A stretch of 64,000 nucleotides of DNA from Casp-actino8 sp964614655 (GCA_964614655.1 CAZTPF010000004.1:1-64000), one strand, 5' to 3'; shown: positions 1-9,298, counted from the stretch's first letter. Translations and numbers: made by a program. Notes: generated by a model from the sequence alone, not told the origin.

Positions 1-2
1 TC

Positions 3-782
3 CGCAGTTCGCGACCGGTCGATCTGGCCGAGTGGCCGTCCGACGAGACCTTCGGTTGGAACAAGGATTCCGCCAAAGGGGAATTGTCCAAGGTCATCGG
101 TGAGATGGCCTTCATCCAACGGCGTCTCATGGCCGAGGCGTCGCAGAGTCTCCTCGTCGTTCTGCAGGGTCGTGACGCGTCGGGTAAGGACGGTTTGGTC
201 CGTCATGTCATGACCGGGCTCAACCCGGCCGGCGTGCGGGTCGTCAGCTTCAAGGTTCCGGCCGGCGTCGAGAAGGATCACGACTATTTGTGGCGTTGCC
301 ACAAGGCGGTCCCGGCCCGTGGACAGGTGGGGGTGTGGAACCGGAGCCACTACGAGGACATCCTCGTGCCGCGTGTGAAGGGGCTCGTGACCGAGGATGT
401 CTGGCGTCGGCGGTATCGCCATGTTCGCGACTTCGAGCAACTCCTCGCCGACGAGGGCACCCGGGTCCTGAAGTTCTATCTGAACGTGTCCCACGAAGTT
501 CAGCGGCAACGTCTTCAGAAACGCATCGACAACCCGGAAAGCAGTTGGAAACACGATCCCAGTGATCTCTCCGACCGTGAGATCTGGCCCCTGTACGAAG
601 AGGCTTATTCCGACGTGATGCGCGAGACCTCTCGTCCTCATGCACCGTGGTACGTGGTTCCGGCCGACAACAAATGGGTCCGGGATCTCGTCGTCGCCAA
701 GATCGTGTTGGACGAATTGGCCGACATGAACCCCCAACTGCCTCTTCCCGAGAAGACGTTGAAAGGCACCAAGGTCGTCTGA
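3..782 (+). CDS. ppk2: Polyphosphate kinase 2 family protein, 5'-truncated by window edge
   Basis: PPK2 enzymes transfer phosphate between polyphosphate and nucleotides in the cytoplasm. The reading frame is open to the left edge of the window, with family-like sequence before the first possible internal start (TTG at 84), including FGWNKDSAKGEL, so the true start lies upstream. Visible motifs are the Walker A segment LQGRDASGKDG, the conserved NRSHYEDILVPRV stretch and the lid region KRIDNPESSWKHDPSD. About 259 residues are visible, close to a full PPK2 domain. Nucleotide preference (ADP, AMP or NMP) cannot be decided from sequence alone. It ends 115 bp before the next gene. Confidence 0.93.
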   Translation, partial: RSSRPVDLAEWPSDETFGWNKDSAKGELSKVIGEMAFIQRRLMAEASQSLLVVLQGRDASGKDGLVRHVMTGLNPAGVRVVSFKVPAGVEKDHDYLWRCHKAVPARGQVGVWNRSHYEDILVPRVKGLVTEDVWRRRYRHVRDFEQLLADEGTRVLKFYLNVSHEVQRQRLQKRIDNPESSWKHDPSDLSDREIWPLYEEAYSDVMRETSRPHAPWYVVPADNKWVRDLVVAKIVLDELADMNPQLPLPEKTLKGTKVV

Positions 783-847
783 CTGCGCCTCACCGGTTTC
801 TGTATTGACTTCTCGTACGTTTTTTCGTCGGATCAGGCGGCCGGGTC

Positions 848-853
848 TACATT
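848..853 (+). promoter_or_regulatory. Putative -10 hexamer TACATT for phosphoribosyltransferase
   Basis: TACATT matches the TANNNT pattern seen throughout the window. It would give a leader of about 40 nt that ends in the GAGG ribosome site before the GTG start at 898. No convincing -35 box is visible. Confidence 0.4.
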
Positions 854-897
854 GAGCTCAGGTGTTGTTGTCGTAGTCGACGAAGTGAGGTGTGGGC

Positions 898-1389
898 GTG
901 TCCGACGAGCGTGAGATCATGTCGTGGGAGATCTTCGGAGAGGCGTCTCGAGTTCTGGCTCAGACCGTCGCCGACGACGGATACGAGCCCGACATGATTC
1001 TGTCGATCGCCCGGGGCGGACTTCTGATCGGTGGTGCTCTCGGGTACGCCTTGGCGGTGAAGAACGTCTACACGATGAACGTTGAGTTCTACACCGGCGT
1101 CGACGAGCGTCTCGAGGTGCCGCGCATTCTTCCGCCGGCCCCCGATTTCGTCGACCTGGCCGATGCGCGAATCCTGATCGCCGACGACGTCGCTGACACC
1201 GGCCACACCTTGCGAAGCGTCCAGGACTTCTGCGCCGGCAAGGTGGGTGAGGTGCGTACGGCGGTGTTGTACGAGAAGCCGCACTCGGTGGTTCGAGCCG
1301 ACTACGCCTGGAAGAAGACGTCGCTCTGGATCAACTTCCCGTGGAGCGACAAGGAGCCGGTCATCGACCGGGGCGTTCGCGATTTCTGA
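898..1389 (+). CDS. Type I phosphoribosyltransferase domain protein
   Basis: A 163-residue PRTase-fold protein (PF00156). The PRPP-binding loop is clear: ILIADDVADTGHTL, the two acidic residues plus T-G-T loop. The N-terminal part carries the SIARGGLLIG segment typical of xanthine/hypoxanthine-type PRTases. It probably acts in purine or pyrimidine salvage, but the substrate is not determinable; a regulatory member without activity is possible. The GTG at 898 is preferred over the GTG at 892 because GAGG (887-890) sits 7 nt upstream of 898 and only 1 nt upstream of 892. It converges on the next gene with a 3-bp gap. Confidence 0.85.
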   Translation: MSDEREIMSWEIFGEASRVLAQTVADDGYEPDMILSIARGGLLIGGALGYALAVKNVYTMNVEFYTGVDERLEVPRILPPAPDFVDLADARILIADDVADTGHTLRSVQDFCAGKVGEVRTAVLYEKPHSVVRADYAWKKTSLWINFPWSDKEPVIDRGVRDF

Positions 1390-1392
1390 CGA

Positions 1393-2955
1393 TCAGAGCG
1401 AACGCAGAACCGCCGTCGCGCAATGACGGCCGCTGGCCCCCCAGATCCCGGCTCCGGGAAAGGTGGCTGCACCGCACAGAAAGAGGCCTGGCACCGGTGT
1501 GGTGTAGCGCGTGAGTTCGCGGGGGCGGCCACGGAGCGCGGCCATGGGTCCGCCGGCGAAACTCGTGGCGTGCCCTTCGGGCATGTGGAAGTCGGACTCG
1601 TAACGGTCGGGGGTCATGGCCCGCCATTCGACGAGGCCGTCGAGGAAGCCCGGTTCGCAGAGCGTGGCAAAGGACTCGAGCCATCGAGTCGGTTCCGACG
1701 ACGACGGCCAGCCGCCCGGATGGTGGTACGGAGTGAACAGCACCTCGAGGCTGAAGACGTGGCGATCTGAAGGCGCCATCGTCGGATCGAGCACCGACGG
1801 GACATTTGCGAACATGACGGGCCGTCGCGCCACCGTGCCCGATGCGATGTCGAGATAGGCCTGGTGCATCTCGGCGACCGTCGGCACGATCATGGTCGAC
1901 GGGACGAGCGAGGTGGTGGCGTCGACCCGACGCTCGGCTCCGTAGGCGGGGGCCCGCGTCACGATGGCATCGATCTTGCTCTCGTAACCGGGTTGATGCG
2001 GTTGGGTTCGCCACCGTTCGATGAGCGACCCGGCTCCCCGTGGGGGATCGTTCAACCATTCGAGGAGAGTTCGACGCGGATCGGTGGCCGATACGACCCG
2101 TCGTGAACGGACGACGTCGCCATCGGAGGTTCTGATGCCGATCGCTCGTCCGTTCTCCATCACGATCGAGTCGACGCGGATTCCGGTGCGAAGCCGACCG
2201 CCTCGTGAGACGAATGCGTCGGCAAGGGCCTGGCCGAGGGCGCCGCTGCCACCGACCGGGCGACCGACCTGGGCCACGTGCCGGAACGCATAGGTGAGTG
2301 CCCCGAGTCCGGTGCCGGGAAGCTCGGGGGACAACCCCCACACGACCGGACCGGTCGCGAGCCCGGGTGCATAGACACGTTCGTCGGTGAAGAACGAGCG
2401 CATGACGGCAGCCGCGCTCATCGAACTCCACGCCAACAGCCGACGTACGCCGCGGGCTCGCCGTTCGGCGACGGTGCGAAGCAGCGAGGTCCGCCAGGGT
2501 CCGGCGGCCGCCGCCTCGAGGACCAGTCGGGCGACCGGGACGGCGGCCTCGGCGTAGCGCCGGTAGTTGTCGGCCTCGTGCGGGTACGTCCGTCGCAGAT
2601 GCTCGACGGTGTCGTCGACCGACTTCCACACCGCCCATGCCGGCCCGGGGTCCCATGTCATGTTGAGTTGCGACGGTTCGACGTCGAGGTAGGCGAGGCC
2701 GTGTTCGGCGAGACCCAGCTCGTCGAACACGGGTGTGGTGCGGAACGTGATGTGATCGCAGTTGCAGATGTTCACCGTGCAGCCGCCGAACCTCTCGGAG
2801 GCCGAACAGCCCCCGACGTCGGCCCGCGCCTCCGCCAGAAGCACGTCGAGTCCGGACCGCTGCAAGTAATTGGCGGCGACGAGACCGTTGTGGCCGGCGC
2901 CCACCACGACCACGTCGCACGACGACACGAGTCCGTTGTCGTCGCCCTCGACCAT
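1393..2955 (-). CDS. FAD-dependent phytoene-dehydrogenase-like oxidoreductase
   Basis: A 520-residue flavoprotein of the CrtI/amine oxidase superfamily. The N-terminal Rossmann fingerprint is CDVVVVGAGHNGLVAANYL followed by the acidic end of beta-2 (LLAEARADVGG). The C-terminal FAD signature is FLCGAATFPGAGIWGASGRH. Members near this sequence are usually annotated as NAD(P)/FAD-dependent oxidoreductases of unknown substrate; carotenoid or retinol-type desaturation or saturation is possible. The frame stays open upstream to 3180, but that extension overlaps the divergent monooxygenase gene and lacks homology, so the ATG at 2955 just before the Rossmann motif is chosen. CACACT lies 6 nt before it, a weak version of the local leaderless -10. 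Confidence 0.88.
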   Translation of the reverse strand: MVEGDDNGLVSSCDVVVVGAGHNGLVAANYLQRSGLDVLLAEARADVGGCSASERFGGCTVNICNCDHITFRTTPVFDELGLAEHGLAYLDVEPSQLNMTWDPGPAWAVWKSVDDTVEHLRRTYPHEADNYRRYAEAAVPVARLVLEAAAAGPWRTSLLRTVAERRARGVRRLLAWSSMSAAAVMRSFFTDERVYAPGLATGPVVWGLSPELPGTGLGALTYAFRHVAQVGRPVGGSGALGQALADAFVSRGGRLRTGIRVDSIVMENGRAIGIRTSDGDVVRSRRVVSATDPRRTLLEWLNDPPRGAGSLIERWRTQPHQPGYESKIDAIVTRAPAYGAERRVDATTSLVPSTMIVPTVAEMHQAYLDIASGTVARRPVMFANVPSVLDPTMAPSDRHVFSLEVLFTPYHHPGGWPSSSEPTRWLESFATLCEPGFLDGLVEWRAMTPDRYESDFHMPEGHATSFAGGPMAALRGRPRELTRYTTPVPGLFLCGAATFPGAGIWGASGRHCATAVLRSL

Positions 2956-3054
2956 GGATGAAGTGTGGCACGCGTGTGCGTCGCCGCGATCTGTTCGTGA
3001 CGAGCATCTCACGGCGATCGGCCGTGCGCTCCCGAGCGGATGCGGGGGCGCTGG

Positions 3055-3060
3055 TACTGT
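3055..3060 (+). promoter_or_regulatory. Putative -10 hexamer TACTGT for the monooxygenase-P450 operon
   Basis: TACTGT lies 22 nt before the ATG at 3083. The predicted short leader contains GGGAGG (3073-3078), a good ribosome site, so this gene is a leadered contrast to the leaderless genes elsewhere. Confidence 0.45.
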
Positions 3061-3082
3061 CGGGACTGAGCAGGGAGGTCCC

Positions 3083-4243
3083 ATGAAGGTCGGAGCGTTC
3101 TTCTTCGGTGGTGTGGAGATGGACGACGCCGGGGCCGGCCCGCCGCATCCGATGGACCGTCGTTTCTCCAACGACCACATGTGGAAAGCGACGCTCGACT
3201 ACGTCAATTCGGCGATCGAAGCCGACCGACTCGGCTTCGACTCCTTCTGGACCACCGAGCATCACTTCCAGTACGAGGGCTACGAGGTGATCCCGAACGG
3301 ACTGCTCATCTCGGCATGGATCGCCGCTCAGACGAAGCGCATCCGTCTCGGCGCCATGTTCAACGTGGTTCCGCAGTGGAACCCGCTACGTCTGGCCGAG
3401 GACTTCGCCACTCTGCACAACTTGTCGGGTGGGCGCGGCATGCTCGGTGTCGGTCGCGGCACCGTGCCGCGTGAGGTCCTTCATCTGAACGACAAGGGTG
3501 TCTCGATCGGCTCTCACGACAATCCCGATCAGGCCGCCGACGACACGTTGAATCGAGAGGTGTTCGAGGAGTCGATGGAGATCGTTCGACGAGCCCTCGA
3601 CAACGAGACCTTCTCCTTCGCCGGCAAGCATTTCCAGATCCCGATTCCGGGCATTCCCGATCGTGGCAGCACCGTGCAGGATCTGACCCTGGTTCCGCGG
3701 CCGATCTATCCCTACGAGATCTGGCAGGCCGTGACCAGCCCGCCGACACTCGACTACGTGGCCCGGGTCGGACATTCGGCCGTCTTCTGGAATCAGCACT
3801 ACTCGTTCATTCAACGGTTCTGGAACGTGTACGGCGAGAAGTACGAGGCCGCTCACGGCACGGCTCCGGCGGCGCACGAAAAGCGCATGCTCGTCATCTC
3901 GGTTCGCGTCGAGGACAGCTACGAGAAGGCGTGGGCCTCGGCCACGCCCGGTCACGACGAGTTCTGGAAGTTCCTCGGCCCCTACGGATGGAGTCGCGGC
4001 TACATGGGTGAGGACGGAAAGCCGGCCAAGCCGGGTCTCATCCCGACGTTGCAGGAGTCGGTCGACAACAAGACGATTCTGCTCGGCACGCCCGAGCAGG
4101 TCGCCGAGGGCGTTCAGTTCTACAAGGACTTGCTCGGTCTCGATTATCTGACGATCTTCCCCCACATGCTCGGCGACTCGTACAAGAAGGCGGACGAGCA
4201 GATGGCCCGCTTCATGAACGAGGTCATGCCCCTCGTGCGATGA
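3083..4243 (+). CDS. LLM-class flavin-dependent oxidoreductase
   Basis: A 386-residue bacterial-luciferase-like (TIM-barrel) monooxygenase. It begins MKVGAFFFGGVEM and carries the family-typical segments FWTTEHHFQYEG, RIRLGAMFNVVPQWNPLRLAEDFATL and GRGMLGVGRG. These enzymes use FMNH2 or F420H2; the cofactor and substrate are not resolved here. The start is set by GGGAGG at 3073-3078; an in-frame extension to 2870 overlaps the divergent flavoprotein gene and is rejected. Its stop overlaps the ATG of the P450 gene (ATGA at 4240-4243), so the two are translationally coupled and probably act on the same substrate. Confidence 0.92.
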   Translation: MKVGAFFFGGVEMDDAGAGPPHPMDRRFSNDHMWKATLDYVNSAIEADRLGFDSFWTTEHHFQYEGYEVIPNGLLISAWIAAQTKRIRLGAMFNVVPQWNPLRLAEDFATLHNLSGGRGMLGVGRGTVPREVLHLNDKGVSIGSHDNPDQAADDTLNREVFEESMEIVRRALDNETFSFAGKHFQIPIPGIPDRGSTVQDLTLVPRPIYPYEIWQAVTSPPTLDYVARVGHSAVFWNQHYSFIQRFWNVYGEKYEAAHGTAPAAHEKRMLVISVRVEDSYEKAWASATPGHDEFWKFLGPYGWSRGYMGEDGKPAKPGLIPTLQESVDNKTILLGTPEQVAEGVQFYKDLLGLDYLTIFPHMLGDSYKKADEQMARFMNEVMPLVR

Positions 4244-5466
4244 GCGGACTGTCCGAGGCGATCGCGCGTTTTCGCCCGAACGACCCGGAGTTCCTCGACG
4301 ATCCGTATCCGGTTCTCTCGGCCTTGCGCGAAGCCACACCGGTGTTCCGCAACGAATTGACTGGCCAGTGGACGATCACCCGCTTCGCCGACGTGTACGA
4401 AACTCTTCGCGATCGCCGCCTCGGTCGCAGTTACACGCATCTGTTCGAACACGAGGAGTTGGGCCGCACCGCACCGGATCCTCGGTGGTCGTCCTTCCTC
4501 CAACACGAACGCTGGTCGTTGCTCTGCCTCGAGCCTCCCGATCACACCCGCATTCGACGGCTCGTGTCGAAGGTCTTCACACCTCGCGCGGTCGCCGAAC
4601 TTCGTCCCTCGATCGAGGGCTTGGCCGACGAGCTGCTCGACGAGTGCGTCGAGCGGGGCCGATTCGACGTTCTGTCCGACTACGCCCAGCCCTATTCGGT
4701 GGCGGTGATCTGCTCGATGCTCGGCGTACCGCGTTCGGACACTCGTGCCCTGCTCGACTGGTCGCACGCCATCGTGAAGATGTACGAGTTGTCGACACCC
4801 GACGAGGTCTGCCGGGCCGCCGACCAGGCGGCCGCCGAATACATCGCGTACACGAAGGCACTCATCGCCGAGAAGCGAAGGTCGCCCGACGGACTCCTCG
4901 TGTCGGAGCTGGTCGCCGTGGAAGACGAGGGCGACGTTCTGACCGAGGACGAGATCGTCTCGACGACGATGGTTCTCCTCGAAGCCGGACACGAGGCCAC
5001 GGTCAATACGCTCGGCAACGGAGTGAACGCGCTTCTTCATCATCCGGAGCAGTGGCGACGGCTGGTCACGGGCGAGGTCGATGCGAGGACGGCGGTGGAG
5101 GAGATGCTGCGTTGGGACGCGCCGCTTCAACTCTTCGAGAGATGGATCCTGGCCGACGGGGTCGAGATCGCCGGCCAGAAGATGTCCAAGGGCGACGAGG
5201 TCGCCATGCTCTTCGGGTCCGCGCAACGGGATCCGCGCCGGTTCGCCGATCCCGATCGCTTCGACATCGGTCGAGGCGACCAGGCTCACATCGGCTTCGG
5301 CGGGGGAGTGCACTTCTGCGTGGGTGCGCCGCTCGCCCGTCAGGAGATCGCGGTGTCGATGGCCGGGTTGGTGGCTCGCTGTCCGGAGCTCTCACTGGTC
5401 GACGAGCCGCGTCGACTCCCGAACTTCGTCATTCGCGGCCTCGAATCGCTGATCGTCGAGACTTGA
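4240..5466 (+). CDS. Cytochrome P450
   Basis: A 408-residue soluble bacterial P450. The I-helix oxygen-activation motif is LLEAGHEATVN, the K-helix ExxR is in EEMLRWDAP, and the haem-binding loop is FGGGVHFCVGAP with the axial thiolate at about Cys360. No membrane anchor is present. Needed redox partners are not adjacent; the 3Fe-4S/4Fe-4S-type ferredoxin at 24061-24306 is a distant candidate. It is the second gene of an operon with the flavin-dependent oxidoreductase (4-nt ATGA overlap). The substrate is unknown. Confidence 0.96.
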   Translation: MSGLSEAIARFRPNDPEFLDDPYPVLSALREATPVFRNELTGQWTITRFADVYETLRDRRLGRSYTHLFEHEELGRTAPDPRWSSFLQHERWSLLCLEPPDHTRIRRLVSKVFTPRAVAELRPSIEGLADELLDECVERGRFDVLSDYAQPYSVAVICSMLGVPRSDTRALLDWSHAIVKMYELSTPDEVCRAADQAAAEYIAYTKALIAEKRRSPDGLLVSELVAVEDEGDVLTEDEIVSTTMVLLEAGHEATVNTLGNGVNALLHHPEQWRRLVTGEVDARTAVEEMLRWDAPLQLFERWILADGVEIAGQKMSKGDEVAMLFGSAQRDPRRFADPDRFDIGRGDQAHIGFGGGVHFCVGAPLARQEIAVSMAGLVARCPELSLVDEPRRLPNFVIRGLESLIVET

Positions 5467-5478
5467 CACGTCGTCGGG

Positions 5479-6258
5479 TCAGTCGGTCCAGCGTCCGTTG
5501 GCGCGGGCCACGGTCTTCAGGGTCTCGGGATCGTCGGTCATGATTCCGTCGACACCGAGGTCGATGAGGTGCTGCATGGTTCCCGGTTGGTCGATCGTCC
5601 AGACGTGCACCGGCTTGTCGGCTCGATGGGCCCGTCGCAAGCTTCGTTCGCTGACGACGGGGACACGGCCCTGTCGAATCGGGACCTGAAAGCAATCGGG
5701 GCCGTCGGGCACCCAGCCGGCCAGCCAGCGGGCGATTTCGAGTGGACTCGCGCTCGTGCACACGGCCTTCCCCATGGCGTCGCGAACTCTCGTGAGTCGT
5801 CGATGGCTGAACGACCCGATGCACACCCGATCGGCGAGACCGCGCCTTCTGATCGCCTCGATCGTCGGATCGACGACGGCATCGCTCTTGGTGTCGATGT
5901 TGAAGAAGCAGTCGGGAAAGGCGTCGAAGAGATCGTCGAGCCGGGGAACCGGGTGTTCACCGCCCACGCGCGCCTCGGCGATCTCGTTCCACGATGCGTC
6001 GGCGATCACGGTCGGCACTCCACAGGTTCGAGTCAGATCGGTGTCGTGGAAGGCCACGATGGTGCCGTCCTTGGCCAGGTGCACGTCGGTTTCGAGGTAG
6101 CGGAATCCGAGCGATCGCGCGTGGGTGAAGGCGGCCATGGTGTTCTCGGGTGCCGCTCGTGTCCCGCCGCGGTGGGCGAAGCCGACGAATTCGCCGTCGG
6201 CATGCGGTCGCAGATACGGATGAAGCGACGAACTCACGTCATCAGTATCGCTCGTCAC
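5479..6258 (-). CDS. ugpQ: Glycerophosphodiester phosphodiesterase
   Basis: A 259-residue GDPD-family TIM barrel that hydrolyses glycerophosphodiesters to glycerol-3-phosphate and an alcohol. Catalytic and metal motifs are visible: FAHRGGTRAAPENTM (catalytic His, metal Glu), the E-T-D triad in RYLETDVHLAKDG and the second catalytic His in IVAFHDTDLTRT. No signal peptide is seen, so it is probably cytoplasmic. It starts with GTG at 6258, within the -10 region of the divergent aldehyde dehydrogenase gene (12-bp spacer). A paralogue is at 31533-32249. The symbol is by family analogy only. Confidence 0.93.
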   Translation of the reverse strand: MTSDTDDVSSSLHPYLRPHADGEFVGFAHRGGTRAAPENTMAAFTHARSLGFRYLETDVHLAKDGTIVAFHDTDLTRTCGVPTVIADASWNEIAEARVGGEHPVPRLDDLFDAFPDCFFNIDTKSDAVVDPTIEAIRRRGLADRVCIGSFSHRRLTRVRDAMGKAVCTSASPLEIARWLAGWVPDGPDCFQVPIRQGRVPVVSERSLRRAHRADKPVHVWTIDQPGTMQHLIDLGVDGIMTDDPETLKTVARANGRWTD

Positions 6259-6264
6259 TATGGT
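6259..6264 (+). promoter_or_regulatory. Leaderless -10 TATGGT for aldehyde dehydrogenase
   Basis: TATGGT sits exactly 6 nt before the ATG at 6271 with no ribosome site between, placing transcription start at or next to the initiation codon. Confidence 0.6.
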
Positions 6265-6270
6265 TTCGCC

Positions 6271-7725
6271 ATGACGTCACGTTTCGAACCGGTCGCCGGA
6301 ATCGTCCGCCCACTTCGACTCGCCGGCGAATCGTGGTCGGGTACCTCGTCGCAGACGTTCGAGGTCGTGTCGCCTTTCGACGGTTCGCAAGTGGGGATCG
6401 TTCCGTCGTGTTCGCCGGGCGACGTGGATCGCGCCGTTCGATCGGCCCGGGAGGGCCTGCGGAGAGGTCTCGTCCAGTACGAGAGAGTCGCCGTTCTCGA
6501 ACGAGCGGCCCGGGCCCTCGACGAACACAGCGAGGAGTTCGCGCGGATCATCGCACGCGAAGCCGCCAAGCCGATTCGCACGGCTCGCGTCGAAGTCGAG
6601 CGAGCCGTCAGCACTCTGGGCTTCTCGGCGGCCGAGGCCCGTCGTCTCACCGGCGAGACCATCCCTCTCGAAGCGGCCCCGAGCGGTGTCGGCAAGATCG
6701 GCTTCACCATGCGTGTGCCGATCGGTGTCGTGGGAGCCATCGCTCCGTTCAACTTTCCCTTGAATCTGGTGGTGCACAAGGTCGGACCGGCGATCGCGGC
6801 CGGATGTCCGGTGGTGTTGAAGCCGGCTTCGCAGACTCCGTTCTCGTCGATCGCCCTCAGCGAACTGCTCATCGACGACTGCGGGCTACCGGCCGACTTC
6901 TTGCACGTGGTGACGGGAGGCGGGGGAACGGTCGGCAACGCGATCGTCGACCATCCCGACGTTGCCCTGGTGACGTTCACCGGATCGCCCGACGTGGGTT
7001 GGGGCATTCGTGCCCGGGCGCCTCGCAAACGAGTCGGACTCGAGCTCGGCAACAACGCGCCGGTGATCGTCGAACCTTCCGGAGACTGGCGGGCGGCGGC
7101 CGCCAAGATTCGAGTCGCCGGTTTCAGTCACGCCGGACAGTCGTGCATCTCGACGCAGCGGATCTTCGTGCACGAGTCGATCGTCGACGACTTCGTGCGC
7201 ACACTGGTCGAGCACGTGGAGAGTCTCGTGGTCGGCGATCCGCTCGACGAGGCGACCGATGTCTCGTCGCTGATCTCGAGAGCCGAAACCGATCGAGTGG
7301 TCTCGTGGATCGAGGAAGCTCGATCGGCCGGCGCGCGGATCGCCTGCGGGGGAGTCGTCGACGACCGGGGCGTGTTGGCGCCAACCGTTCTGGTCGACGT
7401 CGAACCGTCGATGAAGGTCTGCTCGCAGGAACTCTTCGGTCCGGTGGTGGCCGTCGCCGGTTACTCCGACGTCGACGAGGCACTGGCACTGGCGAACGAC
7501 ACGGCCTTCGGACTTCAGGCGGCGATCTTCACCTCCGACGTGTCGACGGCGTTGAGAGCGGTGCGAACTCTCGACTTCGGCGGCGTCCTCGTGAACGAGG
7601 TGCCGACCTGGCGAGCCGACCACCAGCCCTACGGCGGCGTCCGCGACAGCGGAAACACGCGGGAAGGACCGGCCTACACGATTCGCGAGATGACCGAGCT
7701 GAAAATGGTGGTGATCGGCGACTAG
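6271..7725 (+). CDS. Aldehyde dehydrogenase family protein
   Basis: A 484-residue NAD(P)-dependent aldehyde dehydrogenase. The general-base region is LELGNNAPVIV (the usual ELGGNAP with Asn for the second Gly), and the nucleophile lies in SHAGQSCISTQRIFV. The C-terminal oligomerisation segment and the PYGGVRDSGNTREGP loop are intact. The substrate is unresolved; the sequence is nearest in style to lactaldehyde, phenylacetaldehyde or semialdehyde-type ALDHs. The start at 6271 follows the TATGGT leaderless promoter; the frame upstream to 5569 is the antisense of the phosphodiesterase gene. Its TAG stop shares the palindrome CTAG with the stop of the convergent acyl-CoA synthetase gene (4-bp overlap). 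Confidence 0.94.
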   Translation: MTSRFEPVAGIVRPLRLAGESWSGTSSQTFEVVSPFDGSQVGIVPSCSPGDVDRAVRSAREGLRRGLVQYERVAVLERAARALDEHSEEFARIIAREAAKPIRTARVEVERAVSTLGFSAAEARRLTGETIPLEAAPSGVGKIGFTMRVPIGVVGAIAPFNFPLNLVVHKVGPAIAAGCPVVLKPASQTPFSSIALSELLIDDCGLPADFLHVVTGGGGTVGNAIVDHPDVALVTFTGSPDVGWGIRARAPRKRVGLELGNNAPVIVEPSGDWRAAAAKIRVAGFSHAGQSCISTQRIFVHESIVDDFVRTLVEHVESLVVGDPLDEATDVSSLISRAETDRVVSWIEEARSAGARIACGGVVDDRGVLAPTVLVDVEPSMKVCSQELFGPVVAVAGYSDVDEALALANDTAFGLQAAIFTSDVSTALRAVRTLDFGGVLVNEVPTWRADHQPYGGVRDSGNTREGPAYTIREMTELKMVVIGD

Positions 7726-9272
7726 ATCGAACGCCCGGCGTTCTTCCAGTATTCGTCCTTCAGCAAGCGCTTGTAGAGCTTGCCGGTGGGATGGCGAGGG
7801 AGTTCGGGGCGGAAGTCGATCGAGCGTGGGCACTTCACGTCGGCGAGCTCGGAGCGACAGAAGGCGATCAGCTCCTTTTCGAGTTCCTTCGCGTCCGACT
7901 CCGAAGCCGGCATCTCCTTCGGTTGCACCACGGCCTTCACTTCCTCGCCGAAATCGTCGTTCGGCACGCCGAACACCGCCACGTCGACGACCTTCGGATG
8001 TGTCACGAGGACGTTCTCGGACTCCTGCGGGTAGATGTTCACACCCCCGGAGATGATCATGTAGGCCTTGCGATCGGTGAGATACAAGAAGCCGTCGTCG
8101 TCGACGTAGCCGACGTCACCGAGCGTGCTCCAACCCTTCGGATGGCGGGAGCTCTTCGTCTTCTCGGGATCGTTGTGGTACTCGAACTCGGCACCGCCTT
8201 CGAAGAAGATCGTGCCGCTTTCGTATTTCGGGAGTTCCTCGCCGTCGTCACCGCAGATGTGAATGGTGCATCCGATCGGCATGCCGACAGTGCCTTGATG
8301 ACCCAGCCACATGTCGCTGTTGCAGTACACGAATCCGTTGCCTTCGGTGCCGGCGTAGTACTCGTGGATGATCGAGCCGATCCAGTCGATCATCTGCTTC
8401 TTGACCGGAATGGGACAGGGCGCCGCGGCATGGATGACGGCCTGAAGCGACGAGACGTCGTACTTGGTCCGGACGTCGTCGTCGAGCTTCAGCATTCGAA
8501 CGAACATGGTGGGCACGACCTGACTGTGCGTCACCCGATGGGTCTCGACGGCCTTCAGGTACTCCTCGGGGTCGAAGTGCTCCATCACGACGGCGGTGGC
8601 TCCGAGACTCTGGGCGGCCATGGTGAATCGAAGCGGCGCGGCGTGATACATCGGCGCCGGCGAGAGGTACACGCTGTCGGGTGTGAAGGCGAACAGCATG
8701 CTGATCATGGGGGCCACCGACGTAGCGGTCTCCTCGAGCGGCAGTGCGACGAACGGCTTGGTCACGCCCTTCGGAAGGCCCGTGGTCCCCGAGGAGTAGA
8801 GCATGTCGGTGCCGGCGATTCGCTCGGCGAGCGGTGTGGAAGGTTGGGCCGCTACGGCGTTCTCGTACGACTCGTAGCCGTCGATGGTGCCGTCGAGCAT
8901 GAGGCGCAACGCGACGTTCGGGGTGTCGGCGACGATCTCGGCCGCCTGATCGGCCTTGTATTTCGACGTGATGAACACCTTGGCCGCGCAGTCGTTGATG
9001 ATGTACGACAGTTCCTTGCTCGTGAGCCGCGACGACGCCGCCGTGTACACGAGTCCGGCGTACTGGCAGCCCCAGAGCACTTCGAGGTAGCGATCGTGAT
9101 TCTCCATGCACAGCGCGACGTGATCGCCGGGGCGGAGTCCGGCGCTGTGGAAGAGCTGCGACAGCCGATTGGCGGCCGCGTCGAGTTCGGCAAAAGTCTG
9201 TGTGAATCCGGAGCCGGTCATCACGAGAGCCGGCTTGTCGGGAGTCGTCGAGGTGTGGGCGCCCAGATACAT
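7722..9272 (-). CDS. AMP-dependent acyl-CoA synthetase / ligase
   Basis: A 516-residue ANL-superfamily enzyme that adenylates a carboxylic acid and transfers it to CoA. Motifs in order: the P-loop MLYSSGTTGLPKGVTK, the YYAGTEGNG substrate/AMP motif, GDVGYVDDDGFLYLTDRK with the invariant Asp, and the hinge region SGGVNIYPQE. The last residues, PRHPTGKLYKRLLKDEYW, contain the catalytic Lys of the C-terminal domain. The acid substrate is unknown. The ATG at 9272 lies 7 nt after a TACTGT hexamer on the minus strand. The gene is divergent from the SirB1-like gene, only 33 bp away. Confidence 0.93.
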   Translation of the reverse strand: MYLGAHTSTTPDKPALVMTGSGFTQTFAELDAAANRLSQLFHSAGLRPGDHVALCMENHDRYLEVLWGCQYAGLVYTAASSRLTSKELSYIINDCAAKVFITSKYKADQAAEIVADTPNVALRLMLDGTIDGYESYENAVAAQPSTPLAERIAGTDMLYSSGTTGLPKGVTKPFVALPLEETATSVAPMISMLFAFTPDSVYLSPAPMYHAAPLRFTMAAQSLGATAVVMEHFDPEEYLKAVETHRVTHSQVVPTMFVRMLKLDDDVRTKYDVSSLQAVIHAAAPCPIPVKKQMIDWIGSIIHEYYAGTEGNGFVYCNSDMWLGHQGTVGMPIGCTIHICGDDGEELPKYESGTIFFEGGAEFEYHNDPEKTKSSRHPKGWSTLGDVGYVDDDGFLYLTDRKAYMIISGGVNIYPQESENVLVTHPKVVDVAVFGVPNDDFGEEVKAVVQPKEMPASESDAKELEKELIAFCRSELADVKCPRSIDFRPELPRHPTGKLYKRLLKDEYWKNAGRSI

Positions 9273-9279
9273 GTGCCGA

Positions 9280-9285
9280 ACAGTA
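9280..9285 (-). promoter_or_regulatory. Leaderless -10 TACTGT for acyl-CoA synthetase
   Basis: On the minus strand TACTGT ends 7 nt before the ATG at 9272. It lies back-to-back with the plus-strand -10 at 9293-9298. Confidence 0.55.
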
Positions 9286-9292
9286 GTAGGGG

Positions 9293-9298
9293 TACCCT
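9293..9298 (+). promoter_or_regulatory. Leaderless -10 TACCCT for SirB1-like gene
   Basis: TACCCT ends 7 nt before the GTG at 9306; no ribosome site is present. Confidence 0.5.

Noticed and set aside
1361..3265. A 634-codon minus-strand frame over the flavoprotein
   Set aside because: Arg/Gly-rich, no motif; the 1393-2955 frame has the Rossmann and FAD signatures.
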